A DNA stretch of 37,731 bases, from the NCBI GenBank assembly GCA_012800355.1, contig JAAZJL010000067.1, positions 1 to 37,731 on the forward strand, written 5' to 3'. The notes under the pieces are model-generated. The model was not told the origin of the DNA. It ran no database searches and saw only the letters and a program-made list of their open reading frames with translations. Shown here piece after piece: positions 19,449 to 29,652 of the stretch; position 1 is the stretch's first letter, and each line of letters opens with the position of its first letter. Made by a program: the position numbers and the translations under genes. This DNA comes from Erysipelotrichia bacterium. GTDB taxonomy: Bacteria > Bacillota_I > Bacilli_A > Erysipelotrichales > Erysipelotrichaceae.

Positions 19449-21202
19449 TATCTTTCCTTTTTAAAAAATTCATACACTGCTTGACCACTCTTTCTTCCAA
19501 TAACTTCAGATAATTGATCAAGACTTGCTTCCTTAATCTTATTGACTGTTTTAAAGTGAGACAATAATTTCTGTTTTCTTTTAAGACCAATATTTTCAAT
19601 TTCATCTAGTATTGATTCCTTAAATTTCTTCTCTCTTAAACGTTTATGATAAGAAATCGCAAAACGGTGAACTTCATCTTGCATATTAATCAATAAATAG
19701 AATAATTCACTTTCCCTGTCGATATCATATGCTTCAAATCTATCATTAATTAATGTAGATGTTTGATGTTTTTCGTTTTTCGCTAAACCAAGTAAACAAA
19801 TTGAAGAAATCTCTAATGCTTCTAATATTTCTTTGGCAGCAGTAATTTGATTTTTACCTCCATCAACAATAATAATATCAGGAAAAATTGTTTTATTCTT
19901 TTTAGCATTAAATAAACGACGATAAATAATTTCTTGCATATTCGCAAAATCATTGTTTTTATTAGATACTTTATATAATCTATAATCTTTCTTTGAAGCA
20001 ATACCATCAACAAAAACTACTTGTGCTCCTACCGCTGACTTACCAGCAGTATGAGAAATATCAAATAACTCGATTCTATTTGTATTACATTGTATTAAAG
20101 CGCTTAATTGTTCTAAAGCTATTTCATTTAATGCTTCTTGTTTGTTAACAACTTCAAAGTTTTGATCTAAATTAATTTTAGCGTTTTCAATAGCTAACTC
20201 AATCAATTTTTTCTTTTCTCCTCTTTGAGGTTGAATTATCTTTGTTTCTAAAACTTCATTTAAAGCATTTAAATTCAGTCCATAAGGCAATATAAGCTCT
20301 TTTGGTACACGATTTAATTGATAGTATTGAACTATATATGATATAAAAGTCTCTTCTACATCGTCGTATATTGGCTTCAAAATTTGATGTTTATGTAATA
20401 ATTTGCCTTTATTATATAATAATCCAATAATTGAAACATACCCTTTATCAATATAATAGGCAAATACATCAGTGCTTTTTTCTAAATCTATTTGCATATA
20501 GTTTTCAGCAGTAACATGTTCAATTGATTCTAAAAGAGTTTGCATCTCATCAGCTTTTTCAAATAATAATTTTTCAGCAAATGCATCTCTTTTTTTTATT
20601 AACTCTTTAACTACCTTTTTGGTATTTCCATTTAAAAAAGAAGTAATTTCAGCAGTCATTTCTTCATATATTTTAGAATCTATTTCAAATTCACAAGGAC
20701 CTAGACACAATCCAATATGATAATACAAGCATACTTTACTGCCCATATTTTTACATTTTCTTAATGGATAAATCTTTTCAATTAAACTTAGTAATTCTCT
20801 AGCATAACCTACATTAGGATAAGGACCAAAATACTTAGCGTTTTTCATTCTTTTAGTATCTCTAACTAGTTTAAATGTTGGATATTTTTCGTTAGTTAAT
20901 CTTAAGTATGGATATGAACTATCATCCATAAACATTACATTGAAACGAGGTTTATGATGTTTGATTAGATTGTATTCCAAGATTAAAGCTTCTTTTTCAG
21001 AGTTAGTAACTATATAATCAAAATCAACAATGTTGTTTATTAATTTTGTTGTTTTATTATCGTGAGAACTTCCCCTAAAATAAGAATTTACTCTATTTTT
21101 AAGTTTTTTAGCTTTACCTACATATATTACTTGACCATTTTTATCTTTCATTAAATAACAACCTGGTTCCATAGGTAAAGTAAGTAATTTTTCTTTAATC
21201 AT
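19448..21202 (-). CDS. uvrC: excinuclease ABC subunit C
   Basis: GIY-YIG domain (PMEPGCYLMKDKNGQVIYVGKAKKLKNRVNSYF), UVR region, RNase H-like IELFDISHTAGKSAVGAQVVF, HhH C-terminus. Confidence 0.97.
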   Translation of the reverse strand: MIKEKLLTLPMEPGCYLMKDKNGQVIYVGKAKKLKNRVNSYFRGSSHDNKTTKLINNIVDFDYIVTNSEKEALILEYNLIKHHKPRFNVMFMDDSSYPYLRLTNEKYPTFKLVRDTKRMKNAKYFGPYPNVGYARELLSLIEKIYPLRKCKNMGSKVCLYYHIGLCLGPCEFEIDSKIYEEMTAEITSFLNGNTKKVVKELIKKRDAFAEKLLFEKADEMQTLLESIEHVTAENYMQIDLEKSTDVFAYYIDKGYVSIIGLLYNKGKLLHKHQILKPIYDDVEETFISYIVQYYQLNRVPKELILPYGLNLNALNEVLETKIIQPQRGEKKKLIELAIENAKINLDQNFEVVNKQEALNEIALEQLSALIQCNTNRIELFDISHTAGKSAVGAQVVFVDGIASKKDYRLYKVSNKNNDFANMQEIIYRRLFNAKKNKTIFPDIIIVDGGKNQITAAKEILEALEISSICLLGLAKNEKHQTSTLINDRFEAYDIDRESELFYLLINMQDEVHRFAISYHKRLREKKFKESILDEIENIGLKRKQKLLSHFKTVNKIKEASLDQLSEVIGRKSGQAVYEFFKKER

Positions 21203-21205
21203 AAA

Positions 21206-23506
21206 CTATTCCTTAAAATAAACTATTGTAGCCCCGCTTGAACCTTCCAAAGCACTACCGTGTTCATAACGTTTTATAAATTTATTTTTCTTTAATTTTT
21301 CCCAAACTGCATTACGCAATGCCCCAGTGCCATAACCATGAATAATTCTAACAAAAGGTACATTAGCTATTAATGCTTCATCTAAATATTTATCTAATGA
21401 ATCAATTGCTTCATCTACTCTAAGACCTATCAGATTCAACTCCATTGAAAACTGTCTTGATGATTTAACACTAGTTTTAACTTCTTTAAGTTTCTTCTGT
21501 TTAGGAGCATTAGTTTTAACTACCCCAGCTAAACTGGCTCTAATTTTAATGCCTGATGAATCTATTAAGACATTTTTCCTATCCATAGAAATAACTTGAC
21601 CTTTTTGATTGGTTAATTTGACCTTAACATAATCTCCGATTTCAATTTCTCCATCCAATATTTCTTCTTCCTCTTCAATTTCAACAATTTGATTTAATTG
21701 ATGTTTTAATTTAGCTACCTCATTTATCTGATAATTTTTTTGTTGTTTAAGTTGTTTGATAATTTCTTCAGATTGAACTTTAGCATCTGTAACAATATTT
21801 AAAGCCTCGTTTTTGGCATTTTCAAGGATTTTTTCTTTTTCTAACTCTAAATTTTCTTTTACATCATTTATTAATTCTTTTTGCTGTTTAAGCGATTGTT
21901 CTTTAACTTGTAATTGTTCTTGTTTTTGTCTTACAACTTCTAATTGACTTTGCAATTTTTCAATTAGTGTATCATCAATATTAGATTGTTGTTTTTTATA
22001 TTCATAGGCTAAATTAATTATTTCATCATTGATACCAAATCTTTTGGCTGTTTCAATAGCGTTTGAAGAGCCAATTGAGTTTTCAATATACCTAAATGTT
22101 GGTTTTAAATTTTCTTGGTCAAATTCAACAGATGAAAGCATTATATTTTCATGACTTTTTGCATATGCTTTTAATTTAGAAAAATGAGTAGTCGCTACTA
22201 CATAAATATTTTTTCTTCTAAAATATTCTAGTACTGCACTAGCGAAAGCTTGGCCTTCATTTGGGTCGGTTGAACCACCTAATTCATCTAATATTACTAA
22301 ACTCTTTGGCGTAGCCTTTTCGCAAATTTTAGAAATATTACTTATATGTGATGAAAATGTTGATAAATCAGCATTAATTGATTGACCATCTCCAATATCA
22401 TAAAAAATATTGTCAAAAATAGGAATCTTAGCTTCTTTTGCTGGAAGGGGAAGTGCTGATAAAAACAACAATGAAAATAATCCTATTACTTTTAATGACA
22501 CAGTTTTTCCACCAGTATTAGGTCCAGTGATTAATACTGTTTTTACTGGACTTATTATTCTATAATCATTAGCAACTACCTTTTTTGGGTCAATTAATGG
22601 GTGTCTGGCTTTTATTAAAATTAAATCTTTTGCTGAAATTTCACCAACTGTGCCATCTACCTCTTTTGCCCATTGCGCTTTAGCAAATAAAGCATCTAGC
22701 AAACCTAAAGTATTTACATTTGCTAAATAACCATCTCCATCATTTTTTATTAATTGAGAAAGTTCAAATAATATTCTAGCTATTTCTTGTTTTTCTTCTT
22801 CAATCAATTGCAATAGCTGATTATTTAGCCCTATAAAAGCATTCGGCTCAATATAAGTTGCTCCACCAGATGAAGATGATCCATACTGTAAACCTTCAAT
22901 AGTATTTTTATATGAATTTTTTACCAATATTACACTTCTACCATTTCTATAAGCAACTATATTGTCTTGTAACATCGATTGATTCTTACTGATATATTCA
23001 TTCAATTTACTAGCAATAGTCTTCTGCAAACTCTTAGTTTTTCTTCTAATAGATGATAGATTACTAGAAGCATTATCATATATATCTCCTGAATATGAAA
23101 TACATTTATTAATCGTTGTTGCAGTAGTTTCAAAAGCAGTTAAAGAATCTACAAGTTCCTTAACTAAATCTTTTTGACAATCACAACCAGAAATATACTT
23201 GCTTATTTGATTAATTCCATAAGCTTGTGAAGCTATTCTGGTTAAATCTAGTGGACTTAAAGTAACATCTTTCATCGCTAAAGAAACTTCATGAGATACA
23301 TCATATATCCCAGCAAAAGGCATAGTACCATAAGAAATTACCATGCCTATTGCTTGTTTTAGTCTTCCATTTTCTCTTTCAACCACTAACTTATTAAAAC
23401 TTGGTTGTGTATTTTCAATAATCTGATGGCCTAAAGAGAAAGAAGTATATTTTGTTATTAATTGTTTTACTTCATCAAACTGTAAACCATCATATTTTTC
23501 GTTCAT
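21206..23506 (-). CDS. mutS2: endonuclease MutS2
   Basis: Walker A TGPNTGGKTVSLKVIGL, DELGGSTDPNEGQAFA, C-terminal Smr domain (NLIGLRVDEAIDSLDKYLDEA...IIHGYGTGALR). Confidence 0.97.
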   Translation of the reverse strand: MNEKYDGLQFDEVKQLITKYTSFSLGHQIIENTQPSFNKLVVERENGRLKQAIGMVISYGTMPFAGIYDVSHEVSLAMKDVTLSPLDLTRIASQAYGINQISKYISGCDCQKDLVKELVDSLTAFETTATTINKCISYSGDIYDNASSNLSSIRRKTKSLQKTIASKLNEYISKNQSMLQDNIVAYRNGRSVILVKNSYKNTIEGLQYGSSSSGGATYIEPNAFIGLNNQLLQLIEEEKQEIARILFELSQLIKNDGDGYLANVNTLGLLDALFAKAQWAKEVDGTVGEISAKDLILIKARHPLIDPKKVVANDYRIISPVKTVLITGPNTGGKTVSLKVIGLFSLLFLSALPLPAKEAKIPIFDNIFYDIGDGQSINADLSTFSSHISNISKICEKATPKSLVILDELGGSTDPNEGQAFASAVLEYFRRKNIYVVATTHFSKLKAYAKSHENIMLSSVEFDQENLKPTFRYIENSIGSSNAIETAKRFGINDEIINLAYEYKKQQSNIDDTLIEKLQSQLEVVRQKQEQLQVKEQSLKQQKELINDVKENLELEKEKILENAKNEALNIVTDAKVQSEEIIKQLKQQKNYQINEVAKLKHQLNQIVEIEEEEEILDGEIEIGDYVKVKLTNQKGQVISMDRKNVLIDSSGIKIRASLAGVVKTNAPKQKKLKEVKTSVKSSRQFSMELNLIGLRVDEAIDSLDKYLDEALIANVPFVRIIHGYGTGALRNAVWEKLKKNKFIKRYEHGSALEGSSGATIVYFKE

Positions 23507-23507
23507 T

Positions 23508-24221
23508 TTACTCTCCTGGATTGATTATTTTATTTAATTTTTCGACATCGATGCCATAATTAATTAAAAATTCATAAATATCTTCACTTGAAATCGAAGA
23601 ACTTTCTAACCATTCAATAATACTTTTAATGTCTTCTACATCCAAAGATAATGGATCAGAAATCATTTTTTGAATTGCGACATTTTCTTTAAATGATTTA
23701 GATAAGATATTTGTCACTTTTTCGGTTATTTTATTTGTGTATTTTAAAACAGATTTGTCAATTATGTCTTTTCCATTTGTAAAAATTGCTGTATTAAGTA
23801 GAAATGTTATTAAAATTACTACAATAAAAGATGGTATTAAGGCAAATAAAGCGCCTAATATACTATTGAATTGTTTTATTATTGGAAATTCTAAAACTAC
23901 CTTAAATAACGGTTTAATAATAGCGATTAACACCACACCAACTAAGAAAATAATTAGAAACCAAACTAAAATATTTATTTTTTCATAAAATACATCAGCT
24001 AATTGCGTGTCTTGAAATGGTGCAAATTTTTTTGGAAATACTTTAATTAAATCCGAAAAACCTGGGGCTAAAATCCAACTTAATAAGATGACAGCTAAAA
24101 TTCCAATAGTTTTAATAATTTGCCATAAAAAACCTCTTATATATCCAATAATCATTGATATAACTAAGAATGCAATTACACCAATATTTATAAATAATAC
24201 ACTGTTACTTGATAATGTCAT
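23508..24221 (-). CDS. CvpA family membrane protein (listed ORF starts at 24230; ATG at 24221 has GGAGTGAT Shine-Dalgarno)
   Basis: Four hydrophobic helices, GYIRGFLWQIIKTIGILAVILLSW; between mutS2 and rnhC as in other Firmicutes. Confidence 0.85.
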   Translation of the reverse strand: MTLSSNSVLFINIGVIAFLVISMIIGYIRGFLWQIIKTIGILAVILLSWILAPGFSDLIKVFPKKFAPFQDTQLADVFYEKINILVWFLIIFLVGVVLIAIIKPLFKVVLEFPIIKQFNSILGALFALIPSFIVVILITFLLNTAIFTNGKDIIDKSVLKYTNKITEKVTNILSKSFKENVAIQKMISDPLSLDVEDIKSIIEWLESSSISSEDIYEFLINYGIDVEKLNKIINPGE

Positions 24222-24265
24222 AAATATCACTCCTTGTTGTTAAATTATAACACAGTAGTAATAAT

Positions 24266-24294
24266 TTGAAAATTGAACTTTTTCATATTATTAT
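24266..24294 (+). promoter_or_regulatory. promoter abutting the rnhC start codon
   Basis: TTGAAA (24266..24271) - 17 nt - TATTAT (24289..24294), six nt before ATG. Confidence 0.65.
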
Positions 24295-24300
24295 ATTGCT

Positions 24301-25143
24301 ATGAAGACTTATACTTTTAATGCTGATGAAAAACTTATTAATGAAATAACTTCTTACTTCCATAAAGAAGATTTTTGTGAAGTTGGAGATTATATGCTTT
24401 ATAAAATCAGCAGAAAAAACCTCTCGATAATAATTTACACATCAAATAAAGTGGTCATTCAAGGTAAAGATGCTGACATTTATTTTGAAATGTTCAAACC
24501 TATCGATAATATAATTCTACCTCAAGCTGGAAGTGATGAGGTTGGTACTGGTGATTTTTTCGGTCCTATTTGTGTTTGTGCAGCTTTTATTGATGAGCAA
24601 ACTTTTGATAAAATTTATGACTTAAATCTAACTGATTCAAAGCAACTAAATGATGAATATATTCTTAAAGTTGCTCCAACACTTATTAAAAAAGTTAAGC
24701 ATTCTCTTTTAATCTTAGATAATGAAAAATACAATCAAGTGATTAAAGAAAATAATATGAATGTAATAAAAGCTAAACTACATAATCAAGCTTATATCAA
24801 CTTACAAAAAAAGATAAAAAAACTACCAGAATTAATAATTATCGATGATTTTTGTGGTGAAGATAAATACTATCAATACTTAAAAGGTGAAAAATCAATA
24901 AAAAATATTACTTTTGAAACTAAAGCGGAAAGTAAATACCTATCGGTTGCTATTGCCTCTATGATTTCTAGATATGCTTTTTTAACTAAAATGAGTGAAT
25001 TATCAAGTAAATATAGGATGACTTTTCCTAAAGGGGCAAGTAACTTAGTAGATGAGTTTACCAAAACTTTTGTTGAAAAATATGGTACTGATGAATTGAA
25101 AAAAGTCGCTAAAATAAACTTTAAAAATGCTAAAAGAATTTAA
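24301..25143 (+). CDS. rnhC: ribonuclease HIII
   Basis: N-terminal TBP-like domain and RNase HII/HIII core (AGSDEVGTGDFFGPICVCAAFI, LNLTDSKQLND, KAESKYLSVAIASMISR). Confidence 0.95.
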   Translation: MKTYTFNADEKLINEITSYFHKEDFCEVGDYMLYKISRKNLSIIIYTSNKVVIQGKDADIYFEMFKPIDNIILPQAGSDEVGTGDFFGPICVCAAFIDEQTFDKIYDLNLTDSKQLNDEYILKVAPTLIKKVKHSLLILDNEKYNQVIKENNMNVIKAKLHNQAYINLQKKIKKLPELIIIDDFCGEDKYYQYLKGEKSIKNITFETKAESKYLSVAIASMISRYAFLTKMSELSSKYRMTFPKGASNLVDEFTKTFVEKYGTDELKKVAKINFKNAKRI

Positions 25144-25790
25144 TCTTCAAGCATTTTTTTCATTTTTAACACTTTCTTTTCTATTTTTAACCTGTCAGGA
25201 TGTTCATTGTTTAAGTCATTTAAAATTTTGTTTAACTTATTAATTTGTTTTTTATAACAATCGATAAATGTTTCAGACTTTTCTTTTAACAGATATGGTC
25301 CAAACATTATTTGTTCTTCATTAAGCTTCATCTTACCGTTTTCAATAACTAATATTTCATAATATTTATATTCATAAATCATTCTTTCAGCAACTATTTT
25401 GAAATCATTATCAGATAACCATTTTCTTAATAAAGAAACATTTTGATTTACTTGAATTATAATCTGTTTGCAGTTTTTAAAATAATCCAATGAGTCTAAA
25501 ATAATATTTTTAACTGTTAAATATCCCATCCCCGCTAAAACAGCAACATCAGTCTGAATATTGACTTCTTTTAGTCCATCAGATAAAACAAAAAGGATAT
25601 TATTATAATTTTCCAAATTTTTTCTAGCATTGTTTAATGGACCTTCTTTATTATCACTACAAATTATTAAATTTTTATTACCGTTTTCTCTAGCTAAAAG
25701 AGCTAAATATCCATGATCACAACCAATATCAACAAAGGAGTATTCTTTTTTTATTAATTTAGCAATTTCTCTAATTCTCTTACTTATCAT
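25140..25790 (-). CDS. trmK: tRNA (adenine(22)-N(1))-methyltransferase TrmK
   Basis: KRIREIAKLIKKEYSFVDIGCDHGYLALLARENG, VAVLAGMGYLTVKNII; located downstream of the rpoD region. Confidence 0.93.
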   Translation of the reverse strand: MISKRIREIAKLIKKEYSFVDIGCDHGYLALLARENGNKNLIICSDNKEGPLNNARKNLENYNNILFVLSDGLKEVNIQTDVAVLAGMGYLTVKNIILDSLDYFKNCKQIIIQVNQNVSLLRKWLSDNDFKIVAERMIYEYKYYEILVIENGKMKLNEEQIMFGPYLLKEKSETFIDCYKKQINKLNKILNDLNNEHPDRLKIEKKVLKMKKMLED

Positions 25791-26649
25791 AATCTTCCTT
25801 TAACATTTCTCTAATTTCCTTTAGTGATTTGTCATACCTTTTCTTTACTGCTTGTTTACTAATACCTAGCATCTTACCTATTTGCTCAAAAGTATGTTCA
25901 ACACCATCTTCTATTCCTAAATATTTTTTTAATATAAATTGATTTCTTTCATCTTTCAATTCTTTAATAATATCATTGGCTATATTGATATGAATTGATT
26001 TATATCTACTATCGTAGTAATAATCAATAACACTGAGTTTTTCTTCTTCACTGCCATATTGTTCAAGAGGAATAAAAGTTAAATCTCTTTTTTTAATTTC
26101 TCTTATTTTATCCAAAGAATAACCTGTATGTTTTGATAGCTCTTGATCTGATATAGCTCTTTGATATTTATTTTCTAATTTGGATATTTTTTTATTTAAT
26201 TTATTAAGTTCTTTGTAATCATCTCTAGATAATTTAATCAATTTATAATTCTGGAAAAATTCAACAATATACTTTTTAATACTATAAGAAGCATAGGTCG
26301 AAAACCTAAATCCTTTTTTATAATCAAAGGTTTTTAAGGCTTTCATTAATCCATAACTTCCCTGCTGAAATAATTCTTCTAGTAAAAATGGATCATTGGT
26401 ATAATTTCTGGCAATAAAGTAAACATATTTTAAGTTATGTAATACAATTTTTTCAACAACTGATTTATCGCCATTATTTAGTTTTTCAAATAATTTTTGT
26501 TCTTCTTTTTTTTCTAAACTAACGACATTTGTAAAGAACTTGCAATTATAATAATTATTTTCTTCAATAGTAAAATTATCATCTAAATCATTTTTAAGAT
26601 AATCATTTGTGTTTATAGTATTTAATGACTTTGTTTTTAAATTGCTCAT
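25780..26649 (-). CDS. alternative sigma-70 family RNA polymerase sigma factor
   Basis: Sigma region 2 (LLEELFQQGSYGLMKALKTFDYKKGFRFSTYASYSIKKYI), region 3-like (DQELSKHTGYSLDKIREI), region 4 HTH (HTFEQIGKMLGISKQAVKKRYDKSLKEIREML); no region 1.1. Confidence 0.9.
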   Translation of the reverse strand: MSNLKTKSLNTINTNDYLKNDLDDNFTIEENNYYNCKFFTNVVSLEKKEEQKLFEKLNNGDKSVVEKIVLHNLKYVYFIARNYTNDPFLLEELFQQGSYGLMKALKTFDYKKGFRFSTYASYSIKKYIVEFFQNYKLIKLSRDDYKELNKLNKKISKLENKYQRAISDQELSKHTGYSLDKIREIKKRDLTFIPLEQYGSEEEKLSVIDYYYDSRYKSIHINIANDIIKELKDERNQFILKKYLGIEDGVEHTFEQIGKMLGISKQAVKKRYDKSLKEIREMLKEDYDK

Positions 26650-26665
26650 AGTGATATTTTAACAT

Positions 26666-26702
26666 AAAAAGTATACTGAATATCTTCAATATACTTTTTT
26701 CT
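26666..26702 (-). terminator. intrinsic terminator downstream of rpoD
   Basis: AAAAAGTATAtTGAA-GATA-TTCAgTATACTTTTT imperfect hairpin followed by TTTT on the minus strand. Confidence 0.65.
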
Positions 26703-26715
26703 ATAATTAATTATT

Positions 26716-27876
26716 CTATATTTTATCAACAAAATCTTTTAAACGATTACTTTTAGATCTAGATCTTAGTTTTCGAATAGCCTTAGCTTCAATTTGTCTA
26801 ATTCTTTCACGAGTAACATTAAATTCTTTTCCTACTTCTTCTAACGTTCTTGTTTTACCATCAATTAATCCAAATCTTAATTCTAAAACATTTTTTTCTC
26901 TATCAGTTAAGGTTGATAAAACTGCATTAATCTCATCTTTTAGTAGTTCTCTACTTGCAAACTCTTCTGGTGAAATTGCTTGCTTATCTTCGATAAAGTC
27001 ACCTAGATGGGAATCATCTTCTTCACCAATAGGTGATTCTAGTGAAACAGGTTCTAGAGCAATTCTTTGAATCTCTCTAACTCTATCAGCAGTCATATTA
27101 TTTCCCATCTTTTCAGCGATTTCCTCAGCAGTAGCTTCTCTACCCAATTCCTGAACTAACTGTCTAGAAATTCTTGTTAATTTGTTGATTGTTTCAACCA
27201 TATGAACTGGGATTCTAATTGTTCTAGCTTGATCAGCAATAGCTCTTGTAATTGCTTGTCTTATCCACCAAGTAGCATAAGTAGAAAACTTAAATCCTTT
27301 AGTATGATCAAATTTTTCAACTGCTTTAACTAATCCTAAGTTTCCTTCTTGAATTAAATCTAAAAACAATAGTCCTCTACCAACATATTTTTTGGCAATT
27401 GCTACAACTAAGCGTAAATTTGCAGTAATGAGCTCATCTTTTGCGACTTCATCACCTTCCTTAATTCTGGCAGCAATCTCTCTTTCTTCATGAGCTTTTA
27501 AAAGAGGAACTACTCCTATTTCCTTTAAATACATCTTTACAGGATCATTAGTTTTAATAGACGAAATATCTGCATAAACACGATAAAGTTCTTTTTCATT
27601 ATCTTCATCATCCTCTTCATCTTCGTCCAAATCAAGATTTTCAATATCTTCTTCATCAATATCTTCTTCATCAGATAAAAGAATATCATCATCGTCAAGC
27701 TCATCATCTAAAATTACACCATTATCTTTAGTCCATTGTAAAAAATCATCGATTTCATCTTCTGTTAAATTAAGGTGCTCAATTTCTTTTAAAACCTCAT
27801 CTTGAGTAATATCTTCTTCATCACTAGTCTTTTTTAGTAACTCATTTTTAATTGTTTCTAAATCTTTTTTCGCCAT
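26716..27876 (-). CDS. rpoD: primary sigma factor RpoD/SigA
   Basis: [95 protein letters not shown], region 4.2 [18 protein letters not shown]. Confidence 0.98.
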   Translation of the reverse strand: MAKKDLETIKNELLKKTSDEEDITQDEVLKEIEHLNLTEDEIDDFLQWTKDNGVILDDELDDDDILLSDEEDIDEEDIENLDLDEDEEDDEDNEKELYRVYADISSIKTNDPVKMYLKEIGVVPLLKAHEEREIAARIKEGDEVAKDELITANLRLVVAIAKKYVGRGLLFLDLIQEGNLGLVKAVEKFDHTKGFKFSTYATWWIRQAITRAIADQARTIRIPVHMVETINKLTRISRQLVQELGREATAEEIAEKMGNNMTADRVREIQRIALEPVSLESPIGEEDDSHLGDFIEDKQAISPEEFASRELLKDEINAVLSTLTDREKNVLELRFGLIDGKTRTLEEVGKEFNVTRERIRQIEAKAIRKLRSRSKSNRLKDFVDKI

Positions 27877-27880
27877 AAAA

Positions 27881-29644
27881 CTACCTCCTATTTTTTCTTA
27901 ATTCATTTAGTCTTCTTTGAAGTTCTACTACTTCAGTAGCAACTTTCATTTGCATATTTTCATCTGAATAATTATCCATTCTAGCTTGTAATTTTTCTAA
28001 TTGTAACTCTATTTCATATTCTTTAACTTTGTCAATTGAATCTAATAAAAGTATTTCATCTTCATCTTCACAATGAGTTTTATCTGATTCTATTTCACAA
28101 AGTAAACTGATTAATTGAGAATCATCAATTTCAGCTAACAGTTCTCCTAATTTTATATATTGATTTTGATCATAAAAATTTATTATCGATTTAGCAATAT
28201 CATCAAACTGTTTGTTAGGTAAATATCCTAATTGATTTTTATAAATATTAATGTTGTTAGCTGAGAATAATAATTGTTTTAAAATTATTTTTTGGGCAAT
28301 TTCAATTCCACTTTGTAAACTAGAAGTTGGTCTTGATATTCGTTGTGTTTCTTTTTTTGTTTCATTACCAATAATACCTGAAGCTAACTGAGCAACATTA
28401 AAACCAGTTAGTTCAGCCAATTTATTTATATAACTCTGTTTGTCAAAATTATTCTTAACTTTTTTTATTTCTTCCAAAACTTTAAAAGTGTATTCTCTTT
28501 TAGCAGTATAATTATCTAAATCATAAGATAACTTATAATGTTCAATAATAAACTCTACCCAAGTTTTAGGTTTTAAAATCATTTCAGAAAGACGTTTAGT
28601 TCCATATTTGTTGATAATCTCGTCTGGATCATACTTTGTGTCATTATTTAATACCAATACATCAAAACCTTCTTGTAAACAATCTTTTCCAGTCTTTAAG
28701 ATTGCTGATTGGCCAGCATTATCTCCATCAAAAGCTAATAGAATATTATTAGTAAACCTTTTAATCGCTAATAGTTGATTTTTAGTTGTGTTAGTTCCCA
28801 TTGAACAAACTGTATTTTGAAATCCTATTTTATCAAAGGCTATTACATCCATAGGTCCTTCAGCTAAAATTACAAATTTAGTTTCTCTAATTTTTTCTTT
28901 TGCTCGATGCAAATTAAACACGACATTGCTCTTTCTAAAAATAGGAGTATCAGTAGAATTGATGTATTTTATATCGACTTTAGGGTCAATGCTTCGAGCT
29001 GTAAAACCTATTGGATTACCATTAACATCACTGATTGGAATCATAATACGATTAAAAAAGACATCTCTAACGCCATTATTAGTTAATCTAGCAAGGCTAG
29101 CAGCTATTATATCGTTATCCTTATAGCCTTTTTTTGATAAAAATGAATACAATTTATCTTCTTTTGGATTATAACCAATTTGAAATCTTTCTATTATTGT
29201 GTTATCTATATTTCTTTTATTTAAATATTCTTTGTATAATAGACCTTCTTTTGAGTTTAGTTCATACTGGCAATAATTAACAGCTTCCCTCATTATTTTA
29301 TGAGTAATAGTTTCTTCAAATGTATCAATTTTAGTATCACCAAAATCATATTGATAGCCAACCATATCAGCTACTAGTTTTACTGCTTCAACATAACTTA
29401 AGTGTTTATATTTCATTACAAAACTAAAAACATCTCCTGAACTTTTATTTTCTGGTGGACAAGAAAAGCATTTGAAAATTTGTTTATCTACAGAAATATG
29501 TAATGAAGGATTATTATCATCATGAAAAGGACAATATGCTACATAATTGTTTCCTTTTTTGATAACTTGAATAAAGTTGCCAATAATATCTTGTATTGGT
29601 GCTTTATTTTTTATTTCACTAATTATTTCTTTAGGTATTCTCAT
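27881..29644 (-). CDS. dnaG: DNA primase
   Basis: CHC2 zinc finger ([15 protein letters not shown]...FKCFSC), TOPRIM ([29 protein letters not shown]). Confidence 0.97.
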   Translation of the reverse strand: MRIPKEIISEIKNKAPIQDIIGNFIQVIKKGNNYVAYCPFHDDNNPSLHISVDKQIFKCFSCPPENKSSGDVFSFVMKYKHLSYVEAVKLVADMVGYQYDFGDTKIDTFEETITHKIMREAVNYCQYELNSKEGLLYKEYLNKRNIDNTIIERFQIGYNPKEDKLYSFLSKKGYKDNDIIAASLARLTNNGVRDVFFNRIMIPISDVNGNPIGFTARSIDPKVDIKYINSTDTPIFRKSNVVFNLHRAKEKIRETKFVILAEGPMDVIAFDKIGFQNTVCSMGTNTTKNQLLAIKRFTNNILLAFDGDNAGQSAILKTGKDCLQEGFDVLVLNNDTKYDPDEIINKYGTKRLSEMILKPKTWVEFIIEHYKLSYDLDNYTAKREYTFKVLEEIKKVKNNFDKQSYINKLAELTGFNVAQLASGIIGNETKKETQRISRPTSSLQSGIEIAQKIILKQLLFSANNINIYKNQLGYLPNKQFDDIAKSIINFYDQNQYIKLGELLAEIDDSQLISLLCEIESDKTHCEDEDEILLLDSIDKVKEYEIELQLEKLQARMDNYSDENMQMKVATEVVELQRRLNELRKNRR

Positions 29645-29652
29645 CTATTCTC

